From NCBI GenBank assembly GCA_946407725.1, contig CAMJPM010000003.1, forward strand, positions 1-64,000: DNA of 64,000 bases. Reading direction: 5' to 3'. The first letter of the stretch is position 1; each line of letters begins with the position of its first letter. Under the pieces are notes generated by a model. That model searched no databases. It was not told the DNA's origin and worked only from the letters and a program-made list of their open reading frames with translations. This stretch comes from an uncultured Lachnospiraceae bacterium. Lineage in GTDB: Bacteria > Bacillota > Clostridia > Lachnospirales > Lachnospiraceae. This document shows, in pieces, positions 19,214 to 29,111 of this stretch. The position numbers and the translations under genes were made by a program.

Positions 19214-19822
19214 ATGATAGCGATTATTGACTATGATGCAGGTAATATAAAAAGTGTGGAAAAGGCCATATCCTTCAGAGGAGGAGAACCCCTGACCACC
19301 AGGGATCCGGAAGAGATAAGGAAAGCAAGCCATGTGATACTCCCCGGAGTGGGATCCTTCGGAGATGCCATGGAGAAGCTTAAAAAGTATGGACTAATCC
19401 CCATAATAAAGGAAACTGCCGAAAGCGGAAAACCGTTTTTAGGCATCTGCCTTGGAGAACAGCTTTTATTTGAGAGCAGTGAAGAGGCTCCCGGCACAGA
19501 AGGACTTTCCATATTTAAGGGAAGTGTAAAGCGGCTGCAGACCACAGGAGAGCTTAAGGTTCCGAATATAGGATGGAATTCCATTGAACTGCGTAGTAAC
19601 GGCAGGCTTTTTAAGGGTATAGAGAATGGTGAATTCTTTTACTTTGTCCATTCCTATTATGTAAGCGCTGCAGAGAGGGAAACGGTTACCGCGACTATAG
19701 AATATGGCGTGACCGCAGATGTTTCCGTGGAAAAGGGCAACGTATTTGCGACCCAGTTCCACCCGGAAAAAAGCTCGGACATGGGAATGAAGATCCTTGA
19801 TAATTTCCTAAACATCTGGTAA
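19214..19822 (+). CDS. hisH: Imidazole glycerol phosphate synthase, glutaminase subunit
   Basis: 'IAIIDYDAGNIKSVEKA', 'HVILPGVGSFGDAM', 'GKPFLGICLGEQLLFESSEE', 'VFATQFHPEKSSDMG'. Confidence 0.95.
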   Translation: MIAIIDYDAGNIKSVEKAISFRGGEPLTTRDPEEIRKASHVILPGVGSFGDAMEKLKKYGLIPIIKETAESGKPFLGICLGEQLLFESSEEAPGTEGLSIFKGSVKRLQTTGELKVPNIGWNSIELRSNGRLFKGIENGEFFYFVHSYYVSAAERETVTATIEYGVTADVSVEKGNVFATQFHPEKSSDMGMKILDNFLNIW

Positions 19823-19823
19823 T

Positions 19824-20007
19824 TGTTCAGAACCCCCTGTGATATAAACATATTATTCAGTGAAAACTTGTTTTCGTCTGAAAATATGTTTATATCATAG
19901 GGCGGTAACGATTAGTTACCGTCTCCATACCGAGCAAAAAATGATTTCTCTGATCATTTTTAATCAAAAATCATTTTTTGCGAGGGTGGGGTTCTGAATA
20001 GTTACCG
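19824..20007. repeat. Composite structured intergenic element between hisH and hisF
   Basis: TTGTTCAGAACCCCC; hairpin TGATATAAACATATT...AATATGTTTATATCA; CGGTAAC-gatta-GTTACCG; hairpin GCAAAAAATGATTT...AAATCATTTTTTGC; GGGGTTCTGAATAGTTACCG. Confidence 0.8.
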
Positions 20008-20031
20008 CTTAAGTCTAAAAAAAGGAAAAAC

Positions 20032-20799
20032 ATGTACACAAAACGGATAATTCCCTGCCTGGATATAAATGACGGCCGGGTCGTAAAAGGGGTAAATTTT
20101 GTAAATTTAAGAGACGCAGGGGACCCTGTGGAGGTTGCGGGAGCCTATTCCAAAGAAGGCGCGGATGAGGTGGTTTTCCTTGATATCACAGCTTCCAGCG
20201 ACCACAGGAAAACAGTGGTGGATCTGGTAAGAAAGGTTGCCGAACAGCTTTTTATTCCCTTTACCGTAGGAGGAGGGATAAGAAGTGTTGAGGATTTCAG
20301 GGAAGTTCTCCGGGAAGGCGCTGATAAGGTGGCAGTAAACTCCGCCGCCATAAACAATCCGGAACTCATAGGCGAAGCTGCGGCTAAATTCGGAAGCCAG
20401 TGCGTAGTCCTTGCAATGGATGCTAAAAGGAGAGCAGACGGCAAAGGCTGGATCGTTTATAAAAACGGAGGACGCATCGATGTGGGGCTTGATGCGGTCG
20501 AATGGGCTGTCAAAGCGGAAAAACTCGGTGCAGGCGAGATACTTTTAACCAGCATGGATGCAGACGGCACAAAGGAGGGCTATGATCTTGAACTTACCAG
20601 AGCCATAGCCGACAGTGTTGACATTCCGGTTATAGCTTCCGGCGGAGCAGGAAAGCGCGAACACTTCCTTACGGCGTTTACGGAAGGACATGCGGAGGCT
20701 GCTCTTGCGGCGTCCCTGTTTCATTATAAGGAGCTCTCCATCGCTGAAGTCAAGGCATATCTTAAGGAAAACGGGGTCAATGTGAGATGCCGGGAATAA
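20032..20799 (+). CDS. hisF: Imidazole glycerol phosphate synthase, cyclase subunit
   Basis: '[36 protein letters not shown]', '[22 protein letters not shown]'. Confidence 0.97.
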   Translation: MYTKRIIPCLDINDGRVVKGVNFVNLRDAGDPVEVAGAYSKEGADEVVFLDITASSDHRKTVVDLVRKVAEQLFIPFTVGGGIRSVEDFREVLREGADKVAVNSAAINNPELIGEAAAKFGSQCVVLAMDAKRRADGKGWIVYKNGGRIDVGLDAVEWAVKAEKLGAGEILLTSMDADGTKEGYDLELTRAIADSVDIPVIASGGAGKREHFLTAFTEGHAEAALAASLFHYKELSIAEVKAYLKENGVNVRCRE

Positions 20800-21476
20800 G
20801 TAATGACTGGCTTCCTCTGCTTCAGGAAGAATTCAGAAAGCCCTATTATGCCGGACTGTATAAGTTTTTAAAAGCAGAATATAACAGCGGTACGACCATC
20901 TTTCCGCCGGCAGACGATATTTTTAATGCCTTTCATTACACTCCTTATTCCGGAGTGAAGGCTGTGATACTGGGGCAGGATCCTTACCACAATGTTAACC
21001 AGGCTCATGGCCTGGCTTTTTCCGTGAAGCCGGAGATTCCGGAAAAGGATATTCCGCCGTCGTTAAAGAACATCTATAAGGAACTTCATGACGATCTGGG
21101 CTGTTATATCCCTGACAACGGGTATCTGAAAAAATGGGCGGATCAGGGAGTGCTGCTGCTGAATACCGTATTGACAGTAAGGGCGCATCTGGCAGCATCC
21201 CACCAGAAGCACGGATGGGAACAGTTTACGGATGCGGTGATAAGGAGTTTAAATAAATCTGATAAACCAATTGTATTTCTGCTCTGGGGAAGGCCCGCAG
21301 GAGAAAAGGAGGCAATGCTTGACAATAAGCGCCATCTGGTGCTAAAAGCGCCACATCCCAGTCCCTTGTCCGCAAACCGGGGATTTTTCGGATGCAGGCA
21401 TTTTTCCAGGTGCAATGAATTTCTTAAGCAAAACGGGAGAGAGCCGATCGACTGGCAGATCGAGAACATAAGATAA
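20787..21476 (+). CDS. ung: Uracil-DNA glycosylase
   Basis: '[21 protein letters not shown]', '[27 protein letters not shown]', '[23 protein letters not shown]'. Confidence 0.97.
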   Translation: MPGISNDWLPLLQEEFRKPYYAGLYKFLKAEYNSGTTIFPPADDIFNAFHYTPYSGVKAVILGQDPYHNVNQAHGLAFSVKPEIPEKDIPPSLKNIYKELHDDLGCYIPDNGYLKKWADQGVLLLNTVLTVRAHLAASHQKHGWEQFTDAVIRSLNKSDKPIVFLLWGRPAGEKEAMLDNKRHLVLKAPHPSPLSANRGFFGCRHFSRCNEFLKQNGREPIDWQIENIR

Positions 21477-21550
21477 CTGCCGGTAAAGTGAATTGTACGG
21501 CATCGGTAAAACCCACAGGGAAATGGAACTGTAAAGTAAAGGAGAAAAGA

Positions 21551-22264
21551 ATGAAGTTATTAAAGCTTTCAGAGGTGTTAAAAAGCAATCCCTATCCCGG
21601 AAGGGGAATAGTGATGGGAAGAAGCGGTGACGGAAAACATGCTGTTACGGCATATTTCATAATGGGCAGAAGTGAGAACAGCAGGAACAGGGTTTTCACA
21701 GAAGACGGAGAGGGCATCAGGACAAAAGCCTTTGACGAATCCAAAATGAAGGATCCTTCGCTTATAATCTATGCTCCGGTGCGGGTTTTGGACAGTTATA
21801 CCATAGTTACCAACGGAGACCAGACTGACACGGTGTATGAAAATATGGGGAAGGGGCAGAGCTTTGAAGAGTCCTTAAGGGGCAGGAAATTTGAGCCTGA
21901 CAGCCCGAACTTTACACCCAGGATATCAGGACTTATGCATGTGGAGAAGGGCAGTTATGATTTTGCCATGTCCATATTAAAGAGTGATGACGGAAACAGT
22001 GAGCGCTGCCTCCGCTACACCTTCGCCTATGAAGATCCGAAAAAAGGAGAGGGCAGGTTTATCCATACATACATGGGGGACGGTAATCCGCTGCCGAGCT
22101 TTGAAGGAGAGCCTGAAAAGGTGGATATCCCGGGAAATATAGATGAGTTTACCGCCCTGGTATGGGATTCCTTAAATGAAGAGAATAAGGTGTCACTGTT
22201 TGTACGCTATATAGATATAGAAAGCGGGAAATACGAAACAAGGATCGTGAATAAGAACGGCTGA
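21551..22264 (+). CDS. PurO-type (archaeal-like) IMP cyclohydrolase family protein
   Basis: 'SNPYPGRGIVMGRSGDGKHAVTAYFIMGRSENSRNRVF', 'NFTPRISGLMH'; start moved to ATG after GGAGAAAAGA. Confidence 0.8.
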   Translation: MKLLKLSEVLKSNPYPGRGIVMGRSGDGKHAVTAYFIMGRSENSRNRVFTEDGEGIRTKAFDESKMKDPSLIIYAPVRVLDSYTIVTNGDQTDTVYENMGKGQSFEESLRGRKFEPDSPNFTPRISGLMHVEKGSYDFAMSILKSDDGNSERCLRYTFAYEDPKKGEGRFIHTYMGDGNPLPSFEGEPEKVDIPGNIDEFTALVWDSLNEENKVSLFVRYIDIESGKYETRIVNKNG

Positions 22265-22277
22265 AAGGAAGCGGCGT

Positions 22278-25200
22278 ATGGTCGTTAAAAGTTCGGGATC
22301 TGAAGAAACACAGGGCTTAAATAACACAGGTACTCTAAAGGCGGGCTTTTCACCGGCGGGAATGTGGGCGTTTTCCATCGGCACCAGTATCGGCTGGGGA
22401 TCGTTTATTGTAACCTGTAATACTTATCTGCAGAAATCCGGAGTACTGGGGACGGTCTTTGGACTTCTTCTGGGAATGGCCGTCATTCTGGTGGTGACCT
22501 GGAACCTGCAGTATATGATACAGGAAAAAACCGGTGCAGGAGGCGCCTATACCTTTGTAAAAGAAACCTGCAGCAAGGATCTTGGTTTTGTTACCTTCTG
22601 GTTTGTGCTTTTAACATATTTTGCCATATTGTGGGCAAATATCACCTCTGTTCCGCTGTTTGCCCGCTTTTTCCTCGGCAGCGCTTTTCAGTTCGGTTTC
22701 CGGTACAGTGTATTCGGATACGAGGTATGGCTTGGGGAAGCATTGCTGTCCATTGGCGCTGTAGTAGTCACAGGTTTTTTGTGTACCACGGCTTCGCGTT
22801 ATCCCAACCGTATCATGACCGCTGCTGCCGTGGTTTTTTCCGCAGGTTTCACAATATGTGCCGTTATTGCCATGATGAGGCATGGGAACAGCTTCAGTTA
22901 CGAGCCCCTGTACTCTGAAGGGTCATCGGCCTTCGGGCAGATCATACGTATTGCGGCCATCTCGCCCTGGGCCTTTATCGGTTTTGAAAATATTTCGCAT
23001 TTTTCCGAGGAATATGATTTTCCCATAAAAAAAGTCCGTGGAATTCTGATATGTTCGGTGGTGATGACCACTGCTCTCTATCTCTTTGTCTCAATTCTTT
23101 CAGTGTCCGCATATCCTCCGGAGTATCAAAGCTGGCAGGAATATCTCCGGGATATGGGAAACCTGCAGGGTATCAAGGCAGTGCCGACCTTCTATGCGGC
23201 GGATCACTATCTCGGGCAGAAAGGGGTAGCAGTATTGATGCTGGCCCTTTTTGGCGTGATACTTACCAGCCTTATCGGAAATCTCATGGCCCTGTCCCGC
23301 ATTATCTTCGCAGCAGGAAGGGAGGGGGAAGCTTTAGGGCAGATGTCGGAGCTCAGCAGGCAGGGTGTGCCGGAAAAGGCCATTTTTGTCATAGTTGCGG
23401 TCTCTGTTTTTATCCCTTTCCTTGGCAGGACTGCCATCGGCTGGATCGTGGATGTCACCACCCTTGGTGCCACAATGATATATGGGCTTGTTTCCTATGC
23501 TACGTTTAAGCATGCAGAGAGTGCAAAAAAATCTGTCGAAAAGGTCACCGGCGTCATCGGGATGGTGCTGATGCTTTTGTTTATCATGCTCCTTCTGATA
23601 CCTGGTCTGCTGCCCTTTGACGCCATGGAGACCGAATCCTATATTCTCTTTATCATATGGGCGATCCTCGGACTCATATATTTCGGATTTCTTATACATA
23701 AGGACAGTAACAGGGAATATGAACATCACTTTATGGTATGGATAATCCTGCTGGTGTTAATTCTGTTCGCATCCATGATGTGGGTTTCCCGGGAGACAGA
23801 GAATGCCGCAAACAGGGCAGCTGAAAACATATATGCCTATCATCAGGCACATCATGAGAGCGATGCCGGGTCCGACACGGGTACAGCCAGGATTGCCTTT
23901 CTGGAGGAACAGGCAAAGCATATAAGCAGCATGAATACCATGTATACAATGGTGTCACTTATGCTTTTTATCATCTGCGCCGGTATTCTGCTGCATAATT
24001 ATATTAATTCAAAAAAGCTGGGGAAACAGCTTACCGCTGCCGAGAAGGAGGCGGAGGATGCGAGAAAGATAGCTGAACTTAAGGAATCCATAACCGCATT
24101 GCTTGATAATATGCCGGCTATGAGCTTTTCCAAGGATGCAGAGACCGGGGAGTTCCTTGCCTGCAATCAGGCTTTTGCAGAGTATTCAAATAAGGAAAAG
24201 CCCGAGGATGTGGTGGGGCTTAAGGCCTCGGATATCTTTGATAAGGAGACTGCGGAGCTTTTTGACAGGGAGGATAAGATAACACTCTCCATGGACGAGC
24301 CCTATGTTGTTTTCGAGGATGTGCCGGACGCTGCGGGGAACCGGAAACAGCTTCAGACAACAAAGATCAAATTCATTGATGCTTCGGGAAAGCCCTGTGT
24401 TCTGGGGATGAGCCAGGATGTTACCGACATGGTGCGTATCAAGCGTGAAAATGCGACCACGAAGGAAGCTTACGAAAGGGACAGGAGCAACAGCATCATC
24501 GTTACCCATATTGCCCAGACCCTTGCCCACGGTTATGAGGATCTGTTTTACGTCAATGTTGAAAACGGTGATTATATAGAATTTGGAACGGATGAGGAAA
24601 CCGGTGCCTTAAAAGAGATACGCCGGGGCGGGGATTTCTTTGAATCCTGTATCCGTGAGGCCGACATTTATGTTTATCCCGAGGACCGGGCGGAATTCAA
24701 GAGATCCCTTAATCAGGGTATACTTATGAATACCCTTAAGAGGAACAAAACCTTTATCATGAGTTATCGTCTGCTGACTGATAATGATTCGGTATATGTA
24801 AACACCACAGTTACAAAGATGGAGGATGATGAACGCTTTATAATTCTGGGCGTGGCGAATGTCAATGAAGAGGTGAAGCAGAGGCGGACCACGGAGCGCA
24901 TCATGGAGGAGCGTATCGCCTATTCCCGCCTTAACGCCCTTACAGGGGATTTCCTCTGTGTATATGTTGTGGATCCGGAGACGGGACGATACAGGGAATT
25001 CAGTGCAACAGAGGGCACAAACGGCCTTTCGCTCCCCAAAATGGGTATGGGATTTTTCGATATTTCCCGTGAACACATCAGCAGGCTGATATATCCGGAG
25101 GATCTGGAACGTTTTCTCTCGATGTATACAAAAGAGGGAATACTGTCCGAAACTGAACAGGGCAGGATGTTCTCACTCAGCTTCAGGCTGATGATCAACG

Positions 25201-25817
25201 AAAATTCTCATTATGTCCAGCTCAGGGCTGCCATGGTAGAGGAGAAGGAAGGACGCCGGCTCATTGTGGGGGTCAACGATATAGAAGCCCAGGTTCAGCA
25301 GGAAGAGGCCTATGCAAAACGTCTTGCCCAGGCACAGATCATTGCCAATGTGGATGCCCTCACGGGGGTAAAGAATAAGCATGCCTACCAGGAGGAAGAG
25401 GAGCGCTTAAATCTCATGATAGCAAATCAGCAGGCTCCGGAATTTGCGCTGGTTATACTGGATGTGAATGACTTAAAGAAGGTGAACGATACGCAGGGGC
25501 ATCAGGCGGGAGACAAGTATATCTGTGACGCCTGCAAGCTTATATGTGACAATTTCAAACGAAGCCCCGTATTCCGTACCGGCGGAGATGAATTCCTGGT
25601 AATTGCGGAGGGAGAGGATTACCGCAGCATTGAAGAACTGATGGATAATATCAACGCTCATAACAGGGAGGCTGTGGCTGCAGGAGGCATAGTGATAGCC
25701 TGCGGTATGTCCAGATGGGAGAATGATGATAAGGTTTCCGCAGTATTTGAACGCGCCGATAAGCTCATGTACGAAAACAAAAGCAGGCTGAAAAAGGAGA
25801 AGGCGGAGGCTTTGTAA
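22278..25817 (+). CDS. Amino-acid permease (APC superfamily) fused to PAS-like regions and a GGDEF diguanylate cyclase (1179 aa)
   Basis: N-terminal permease 'MWAFSIGTSIGWGSFIVTCNTYL...'; middle PAS-like 'LLDNMPAMSFSKDAETGEFLACNQAFAEYSN'; C-terminal 'ALVILDVNDLKKVNDTQGHQAGDKY' and 'FRTGGDEFLVI'. Confidence 0.92.
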   Translation: MVVKSSGSEETQGLNNTGTLKAGFSPAGMWAFSIGTSIGWGSFIVTCNTYLQKSGVLGTVFGLLLGMAVILVVTWNLQYMIQEKTGAGGAYTFVKETCSKDLGFVTFWFVLLTYFAILWANITSVPLFARFFLGSAFQFGFRYSVFGYEVWLGEALLSIGAVVVTGFLCTTASRYPNRIMTAAAVVFSAGFTICAVIAMMRHGNSFSYEPLYSEGSSAFGQIIRIAAISPWAFIGFENISHFSEEYDFPIKKVRGILICSVVMTTALYLFVSILSVSAYPPEYQSWQEYLRDMGNLQGIKAVPTFYAADHYLGQKGVAVLMLALFGVILTSLIGNLMALSRIIFAAGREGEALGQMSELSRQGVPEKAIFVIVAVSVFIPFLGRTAIGWIVDVTTLGATMIYGLVSYATFKHAESAKKSVEKVTGVIGMVLMLLFIMLLLIPGLLPFDAMETESYILFIIWAILGLIYFGFLIHKDSNREYEHHFMVWIILLVLILFASMMWVSRETENAANRAAENIYAYHQAHHESDAGSDTGTARIAFLEEQAKHISSMNTMYTMVSLMLFIICAGILLHNYINSKKLGKQLTAAEKEAEDARKIAELKESITALLDNMPAMSFSKDAETGEFLACNQAFAEYSNKEKPEDVVGLKASDIFDKETAELFDREDKITLSMDEPYVVFEDVPDAAGNRKQLQTTKIKFIDASGKPCVLGMSQDVTDMVRIKRENATTKEAYERDRSNSIIVTHIAQTLAHGYEDLFYVNVENGDYIEFGTDEETGALKEIRRGGDFFESCIREADIYVYPEDRAEFKRSLNQGILMNTLKRNKTFIMSYRLLTDNDSVYVNTTVTKMEDDERFIILGVANVNEEVKQRRTTERIMEERIAYSRLNALTGDFLCVYVVDPETGRYREFSATEGTNGLSLPKMGMGFFDISREHISRLIYPEDLERFLSMYTKEGILSETEQGRMFSLSFRLMINENSHYVQLRAAMVEEKEGRRLIVGVNDIEAQVQQEEAYAKRLAQAQIIANVDALTGVKNKHAYQEEEERLNLMIANQQAPEFALVILDVNDLKKVNDTQGHQAGDKYICDACKLICDNFKRSPVFRTGGDEFLVIAEGEDYRSIEELMDNINAHNREAVAAGGIVIACGMSRWENDDKVSAVFERADKLMYENKSRLKKEKAEAL

Positions 25818-25876
25818 ATATTTAAGAGGTATGCTATAGTAAACGACTGAAAACGAAAGGAGCGGAAAGACAGGAT

Positions 25877-27055
25877 ATGAAAGAACTGGAATTAAAATAC
25901 GGATGTAACCCCAATCAGAAGCCCTCGAGGGTTTTTATGGAAAATGGCGGAGAGCTTCCCTTTGAGGTGCTGAACGGAAAACCCGGATATATCAATCTTC
26001 TGGACGCATTTAACGGATGGCAGCTGGTAAGAGAGCTGAAGGCTTCCACCGGGCTTTGTGCAGCTGCCAGCTTTAAGCATGTTTCCCCGGCAGGAGCTGC
26101 CGTAGGGCTGCCTTTAAGTGAAACCGAGGCGAAGATCTACTGGGTGGATGATCTTAAAAGCTTAAGTCCTCTTGCATGTGCCTATGCCAGAGCCAGGGGG
26201 GCTGACAGGATGTCTTCCTACGGGGATTTTATATCACTTTCAGATGAATGTGATGCGGATACCGCAAATCTTATTAAAAGAGAGGTGTCTGACGGTATTA
26301 TCGCTCCGGGTTACAGTGATGAAGCCCTGGAAATCCTTAAGGAAAAGAAAAAGGGAAATTACTGTGTGCTGAGAATTGATCCGGCGTATGTTCCCGGGGA
26401 AAAGGAGACAAAGCAGGTTTTCGGCGTGACCTTTGAGCAGGGCAGGAATAATGCTGTGATAGATGAGAAGTTTTTGGGGGAGATAGTTACGAAAAATAAA
26501 GATCTTCCCGACAGCGCAAAGAGAGACCTGATGATATCCCTTATCGTACTTAAATACACCCAGAGTAATTCCGTCGCCTATGCAAAGGGCGGACAGGCCA
26601 TAGGAATAGGTGCGGGCCAGCAGTCCCGTATACACTGCACACGCCTTGCGGGGCAGAAAGCAGACAACTGGTTCCTGCGTCAGTGCCCGAAGGTCATGGA
26701 GCTGCCCTTTTTAGATGAGATAAAGAGGGCGGAGAGGGACAATGCCATAGATGTTTACATCGGAAACGAGTACGAGGATGTTTTGAGGGACGGAGCCTGG
26801 GAAAAGATATTTAAGACCAAGCCCTCTGTGTTTACGGAAGATGAGAAGAGGGAGTGGCTTAACAACAATACGGATGTGGCACTGGGATCAGATGCCTTCT
26901 TCCCCTTCGGGGACAATGTGGAGAGGGCAAAGAAGAGCGGCGTGAGATACATAGCCCAGCCCGGCGGCTCCATAAGGGACGACAACGTCATCGAAACTGC
27001 GGATAAGTACGGTATGGTCATGTACTTCACGGGTCTCAGGCTGTTCCACCATTAA
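25877..27055 (+). CDS. Stand-alone AICAR transformylase (PurH C-terminal domain only)
   Basis: 'LKYGCNPNQKPSRVFM', 'AAASFKHVSPAGAAVGLPL', 'YTQSNSVAYAKGGQAIGIGAGQQSRIHCTRLAG', 'GSDAFFPFGDNVERA'; lacks MGS-like IMPCH domain. Confidence 0.92.
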   Translation: MKELELKYGCNPNQKPSRVFMENGGELPFEVLNGKPGYINLLDAFNGWQLVRELKASTGLCAAASFKHVSPAGAAVGLPLSETEAKIYWVDDLKSLSPLACAYARARGADRMSSYGDFISLSDECDADTANLIKREVSDGIIAPGYSDEALEILKEKKKGNYCVLRIDPAYVPGEKETKQVFGVTFEQGRNNAVIDEKFLGEIVTKNKDLPDSAKRDLMISLIVLKYTQSNSVAYAKGGQAIGIGAGQQSRIHCTRLAGQKADNWFLRQCPKVMELPFLDEIKRAERDNAIDVYIGNEYEDVLRDGAWEKIFKTKPSVFTEDEKREWLNNNTDVALGSDAFFPFGDNVERAKKSGVRYIAQPGGSIRDDNVIETADKYGMVMYFTGLRLFHH

Positions 27056-27066
27056 ATTAGGAGAGC

Positions 27067-27168
27067 AGCACATCAAAGATGTGCTCCATAAAACAAGGAG
27101 AGCAGCCCATATAAGATCGGCCTTCGGCCGATGGGGCTGCTCGTGGAGCACATCAAAGATGTGCTCCA
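27067..27168. repeat. Cluster of short-loop hairpins left of tRNA-Leu
   Basis: AGCACATC-AAA-GATGTGCT; GAGCAGCCC...ATCGGCC-TTC-GGCCGAT...GGGCTGCTC; TGGAGCACATC-AAA-GATGTGCTCCA. Confidence 0.85.
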
Positions 27169-27171
27169 TAT

Positions 27172-27253
27172 GCCGGTGGTGGGACTTGAACCCACACGGT
27201 GTTGCCACCAAAGGATTTTGAGTCCTCCTCGTCTGCCATTCCGACACACCGGC
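27172..27253 (-). tRNA. tRNA-Leu(CAA)
   Basis: Minus strand GCCGGTGTGTCGGAATGGCAGACGAGGAGGACTCAAAATCC...GGGTTCAAGTCCCACCACCGGC; acceptor stem pairs, T-loop GTTCAAGTC, anticodon loop CTCAAAA. Confidence 0.95.
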
Positions 27254-27259
27254 TCTTAT

Positions 27260-27325
27260 CATGGATCACGAAGTGATCCGTGATCTGCGTACCGCCCATC
27301 GCCCGAAGGGCGATCCTTATGCGGT
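27260..27325. repeat. Short-loop hairpins right of tRNA-Leu
   Basis: GGATCAC-GAA-GTGATCC and ATCGCCC-GAA-GGGCGAT. Confidence 0.8.
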
Positions 27326-27376
27326 GCTACCCGTACATATCATGGAGAGCTTTTATTATACCACAGGGAGAACAGT

Positions 27377-28144
27377 ATGTCTATTAATCTTGTAATGCCC
27401 ATGGGAGGGGCAGGAACCAGGTTCGCAAATCTGGGATACGAGTGCCCGAAGCCCCTCATTGAGATAGGGGGGCGGCATTTTTTTGAATATGCGGCTGATT
27501 CCATAGCAAAGCACTGCGATATTGCAGGGATCACCTTTGTGGTGCTTAAAGACCATATTGACAGGTTTAACATAGACCGGGAGATAAAAAAGTATGCCCC
27601 TGGCGCAGAGATCATAGTGCTGGACCATGTGCTGAAGGGAGCGGTGCTGACCTGCATGAAGGGCGCGGAGATCCTGAAGAACGGTCTTCCTGTTATTTTC
27701 TGCGACTGTGATCTCATGTTTACGTCGGAAATGCTCTATGCCTATTTAAGAGGTGACCGGGAAAACACTGCTTACCCCGTAGGGGAGCTTAAGGGGTGGC
27801 TCATGACCTTTGAGAACAGCGACGGCAGATTCAGCTATGTGAAGACCGATGAAAAGGGATATGTGACCATGACAGCGGAGAAAGATCCCATCAGCAACAG
27901 GGCAGTGTGCGGGGCCTACGGTTTTGCAAATAAGGACCTGTTTCTTGAATATGCCGGAAAATATATGGACAGATGTCCTTATAATGAGTATTTTATGAGT
28001 GGTGTATATAATCTTATGGCAGAGGAAGGAATGAACATAGGGGAATTCCCCGTGGATGACTTCCTGTCCTTCGGAACACCGGAGGAGTACGAAAACGCAA
28101 AAAAAGTCCTGGAGGAGAGCGGTAATGCCCGTACAGATCAATAA
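27377..28144 (+). CDS. Sugar nucleotidyltransferase-like NTP transferase
   Basis: 'INLVMPMGGAGTRFANLGYECPKPLIEIGGRHFFEYA'. Confidence 0.85.
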   Translation: MSINLVMPMGGAGTRFANLGYECPKPLIEIGGRHFFEYAADSIAKHCDIAGITFVVLKDHIDRFNIDREIKKYAPGAEIIVLDHVLKGAVLTCMKGAEILKNGLPVIFCDCDLMFTSEMLYAYLRGDRENTAYPVGELKGWLMTFENSDGRFSYVKTDEKGYVTMTAEKDPISNRAVCGAYGFANKDLFLEYAGKYMDRCPYNEYFMSGVYNLMAEEGMNIGEFPVDDFLSFGTPEEYENAKKVLEESGNARTDQ

Positions 28145-29111
28145 TTTCATGGGAAGACTTGGCTGGAACGCCAGAAAGTATTTCCCGAATCTTGCGATAA
28201 ATTTTTATCTGAAACTTCAGTTTTTAACCAGGAGCAGGGATCAGAAAAAATATTGCGATTATTTTCTTAATGCTGAGGAGACCCCGAAGCCCAATGTAGT
28301 GAATATAGAGACCATCAACCGGTGCAATTCCACCTGTGCTTTCTGTACCGCAAATATACACGCGGAAAAGAGACCCTTCATGGAGATGACGGATGAACTC
28401 TATACCTCGATAATAGACCAGCTTGCGGACTGGAATTACAGGGGACATATCACTTTATACGGCAACAATGAACCCTGGCTCGATAAAAAAATAGTGGAAA
28501 GACATAAGTATGCCAGGGAAAAGCTGCCGGAGTGCTATATTTTCATGTCAACCAACGGCCTTCTTCTGAATCTTGAAAAGGTAAAGGAAATACAGCCCTA
28601 TATCGACCAGCTTATCATCAACAACTATTCAATGGAAATGAAGCTCCACAAGAATATCCAGAGGTTATACCAGTATGTCAGCATGCATCCGGACGAGTTT
28701 GAGGATGTGGATATCCTTATCCAGATGAGGTATCTTCAGGAGGTGCTGACCAACAGGGCCGGCTCGGCTCCGAATAAAAAGGAGACAAAGAAGATAATTA
28801 AGGAAACCTGCCTCCTGCCCTTTACGGATATGTGGATCACCCCCAACGGCCACATGGGCTTATGCTGCTGTGATAATTTCGAGGTCACAAATTATGCGGA
28901 TCTGAACACCATGCCGGTAAAGGAAGCCTGGAGCTCCCCGGAGATCACGGAGGTCAGGAGAAAAATTGCTGAGGGCAGGCAGAATTATCCTTTCTGCAAG
29001 CATTGCGATTTTATAGATGCCGGAATGAGGATGCAGATAGTAAAGAATATCCTGGAAGGAAATGAAGAGGCGGCAAACCGCCAGGGCGGACACGAACGGG
29101 GAATACGGTAA
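28125..29111 (+). CDS. Radical SAM protein with SPASM-like C-terminus
   Basis: 'NRCNSTCAFCTANIHAEKRPFMEM' (CxxxCxxC) and 'GLCCCDNFEV...FCKHCDF'; start moved to ATG at 28125, overlapping the previous gene by 20 bp. Confidence 0.88.
   Translation: MPVQINNFMGRLGWNARKYFPNLAINFYLKLQFLTRSRDQKKYCDYFLNAEETPKPNVVNIETINRCNSTCAFCTANIHAEKRPFMEMTDELYTSIIDQLADWNYRGHITLYGNNEPWLDKKIVERHKYAREKLPECYIFMSTNGLLLNLEKVKEIQPYIDQLIINNYSMEMKLHKNIQRLYQYVSMHPDEFEDVDILIQMRYLQEVLTNRAGSAPNKKETKKIIKETCLLPFTDMWITPNGHMGLCCCDNFEVTNYADLNTMPVKEAWSSPEITEVRRKIAEGRQNYPFCKHCDFIDAGMRMQIVKNILEGNEEAANRQGGHERGIR

Noticed and set aside
23051-23509. 152-aa plus-strand ORF in another frame
   Set aside because: Out-of-frame within the permease-GGDEF gene.
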